Shown piece after piece: positions 14,065 to 15,300 of a stretch of 15,300 nt of DNA; position 1 is the first letter of the stretch, and each line of letters begins with the position of its first letter. Below the pieces are notes generated by a model, which was not told the origin of the DNA, did not search any database, and worked only from the letters and a program-made list of their open reading frames with translations. This DNA is from T3SED10-47 sp046483725 (GTDB lineage Bacteria > Bipolaricaulota > Bipolaricaulia > Bipolaricaulales > Bipolaricaulaceae). The DNA lies in assembly GCA_046483725.1 (NCBI GenBank), contig JAWOCQ010000016.1, forward strand, positions 1 through 15,300, in the 5' to 3' direction. Both the position numbers and the translations under genes were made by a program.

Positions 14065-14551
14065 CTACCCCCTGAACAAGAATCGCTCGGGATTCCGGGA
14101 ACAGAACGCCTGCTTCTCCTCCGGCGTGAGGGCCTGGGTGTCCGAGAAAAGCCCAACGTAGCAGTTGTAGGAGTCGATCCACATCAGGCTCACGGCGAAG
14201 TCCGATCCGAACAGGATCCGAGCCTTGAGCTTGCGGGTGTCGCCTTCCGAAAGCCCGTCCAGCAGCTTCCGAAGCCCCCGGTAGTACTTCTCGCTCGTCG
14301 CCCAGCAGGGGATGTCCAAGTAGGCATTCTCGTACTTCAGCACCAGGTCAACCGTTGCATCCCGCCGCTCGTGCTCCCTCCTTCCCATCGGGAAGTGCGC
14401 CAGGATGAGCTTCAGCTCGGGGAATGCCCCCAGCACCCAGGCACCGCGCTCTACTGCGGAAGGAATGCTCCTCCAACCGCGATTGCGAAGCCTGACCTGT
14501 ACATTTTCGCCGACGCTTGAATCGACGCTTGTCCCTGCGCACAATAAGATC
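14065..14551 (-). pseudogene. Amidohydrolase-2 family metal-dependent hydrolase, 5'-truncated
   Basis: Only the C-terminal half of a TIM-barrel amidohydrolase remains. Visible blocks are AGTSVDSS..ENVQVRLRNRGW, then FPELKLILAHFPMG with a metal/active-site His, ENAYLDIPCW, KARILFGSDF with the conserved Asp, and the end LTPEEKQAFCSRNPERFLF, all in the family order. Typical members are 270-350 aa; about 160 are left. The frame stays open upstream to 14988 but that stretch is only the antisense of the AAA ATPase gene and has no amidohydrolase features. The N-terminal HxH metal site is therefore gone and the product should be inactive. The break coincides with the ATPase promoter region. Confidence 0.75.
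14517..14545 (+). promoter_or_regulatory. Predicted promoter of the AAA ATPase gene
   Basis: TTGAAT (14517-14522), a 17-bp spacer and CACAAT (14540-14545). The predicted transcription start falls within the palindrome directly downstream. Confidence 0.4.
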
Positions 14552-14563
14552 AGTCGACTGATC
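14548..14563. promoter_or_regulatory. Perfect 16-bp palindrome, candidate operator of the AAA ATPase gene
   Basis: GATCAGTCGACTGATC is perfectly self-complementary. It lies 2 bp after the predicted -10 and 2 bp before the SD (AGGGCGGTG, 14566-14574) of the ATPase gene, exactly where a repressor would block transcription start. It also sits at the point where amidohydrolase similarity on the other strand ends. Confidence 0.5.
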
Positions 14564-14577
14564 GTAGGGCGGTGCGA

Positions 14578-15300
14578 ATGCGGAACATACCAAAGGAACA
14601 GATTTTGCGGAGTCTTCAACACCAGAACCCCTGGTGGGAGCGTCCCCACGAGGTCCCTGCAGTCTACACAGACTGCCGCCCGCGTTCCTATCTTCCCCAC
14701 TTCACCGCGCTCATCGGCGAGAGCGGAGTTCACAGAGCCGTTGTGCTTATGGGTCCAAGGCGGGTCGGCAAGACCTTCCTCGTTCACCATGCGATTCAGG
14801 ATCTTCTCGAGCAGGGAACGGACCCGAATTCGATCGCGTATTTCGCTCTGGACCAGCCGCTGTTCAACGGTCTCGGGCTCGAGGAAATCGTCGGTTACTA
14901 CCTGGAACTCGTTGGTGAACAGCATCGTGGCCAACCTGCATACGTTTTCTTCGACGAGATCCAGTACCTGAGGAATTGGGAAGCACACCTGAAGTCAATG
15001 GTTGATCTGTATCCTGAGCTGAGAATAGCGGTCTCTGGCTCCGCTGCAGCCGCGCTCCGACTGGGCAGCCGCGAGTCTGGAGCCGGAAGATTCACGGACT
15101 TGATGCTGCCTCCGCTCACCTTTCAGGAATATCTCATGCTCCTGAGCCTTGAGTCACTCGTTCAGCCGGAGCGTGAAGATGAGGAGCGCACATGGCGCGC
15201 CACTGACCCTAACGCACTTAACGAGCACTTCCAGCGATATCTGAACTTCGGTGGCTATCCTGAGGTGCTGTTCTCCAAGGAGATCCAGCAGGCACCTGAG
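14578..15300 (+). CDS. AAA+ ATPase of the DUF4143-containing type, 3'-incomplete
   Basis: The frame runs from ATG 14578 to the last base, with no stop (241 codons seen). Walker A is GPRRVGKTF (59-67, Lys65). Walker B is AYVFFDEIQYL (121-131, D126/E127). VSGSAAAAL (152-160) matches the sensor segment. AGRFTDLMLPPLTFQEYL (169-186) and FQRYLNFGGYPEVL (218-231) are hallmarks of bacterial/archaeal 'ATP-binding protein, DUF4143' members. The C-terminal DUF4143 part lies beyond the window. The SD AGGGCGGTG is 3 nt before the ATG. These ATPases are abundant in accessory regions and their cellular role is mostly unknown. Divergent from an amidohydrolase remnant. Confidence 0.93.
   Translation, partial: MRNIPKEQILRSLQHQNPWWERPHEVPAVYTDCRPRSYLPHFTALIGESGVHRAVVLMGPRRVGKTFLVHHAIQDLLEQGTDPNSIAYFALDQPLFNGLGLEEIVGYYLELVGEQHRGQPAYVFFDEIQYLRNWEAHLKSMVDLYPELRIAVSGSAAAALRLGSRESGAGRFTDLMLPPLTFQEYLMLLSLESLVQPEREDEERTWRATDPNALNEHFQRYLNFGGYPEVLFSKEIQQAPE

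Noticed and set aside
14552..14988. N-terminal half of the minus-strand 307-codon frame as part of the amidohydrolase
   Set aside because: This stretch is the exact antisense of the AAA ATPase Walker A/B region and shows no amidohydrolase motifs such as HxH.
1..15300. CRISPR array, integrase, transposase or rRNA/tRNA genes
   Set aside because: No regularly spaced direct repeats, no recombinase or transposase coding sequence and no structural RNA gene were seen on either strand.

Overview
The window is 15.3 kb of GC-rich bacterial chromosome. The genes are close together, on both strands, and mostly single-gene transcription units. Nothing in it names a species. The mix of Shine-Dalgarno (SD) starts and apparently leaderless starts, the GH65 phosphorylase, the DUF4139 protein and the tandem-GNAT protein would suit an uncultivated GC-rich lineage, but that is inference.

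Left part (1-7565) is housekeeping and metabolism. It holds a 5'-incomplete GH65 disaccharide phosphorylase, an exported DUF4139 protein, and an endonuclease III-like HhH/Fe-S DNA glycosylase. An acetate/succinate-type SatP/YaaH transporter converges on the glycosylase gene across a strong two-sided hairpin. A P1B-3 copper/silver exporter (CPH motif, His-rich N-terminus) follows on the minus strand.

Middle part (7566-11222) carries a tandem-GNAT acetyltransferase divergent from the exporter, a gene-poor stretch with what looks like the 3' end of a decayed gene and a REP-like dyad (8643-9120), and two unrelated SAM-dependent methyltransferases on the minus strand.

Right part (11223-15300) looks like an accessory, turnover-prone zone. 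It contains a HAD hydrolase gene broken by a frame change and joined to an unrecognised C-terminal segment; a MazEF-type module; a divergent RHH antitoxin/RelE-type toxin module; a degraded DUF5615 PIN-like toxin gene; an orphan MNT-type nucleotidyltransferase with no HEPN partner; and an amidohydrolase gene that has lost its 5' part. At the point where the amidohydrolase homology stops, an oppositely oriented AAA+ ATPase of the DUF4143 type begins and runs off the window end. It has its own promoter-like hexamers and a perfect 16-bp palindrome across the predicted transcription start.

A recurrent signal cuts across the gene list. At least four genes (starts at 7653, 9927, 11223, 12745) have a -10-like hexamer ending exactly 6 nt before the start codon and no Shine-Dalgarno sequence, as expected for leaderless mRNAs. 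Other genes (DUF4139, HhH glycosylase, satP, methyltransferase 2, mazE, nucleotidyltransferase, AAA ATPase) have clear SD sequences.
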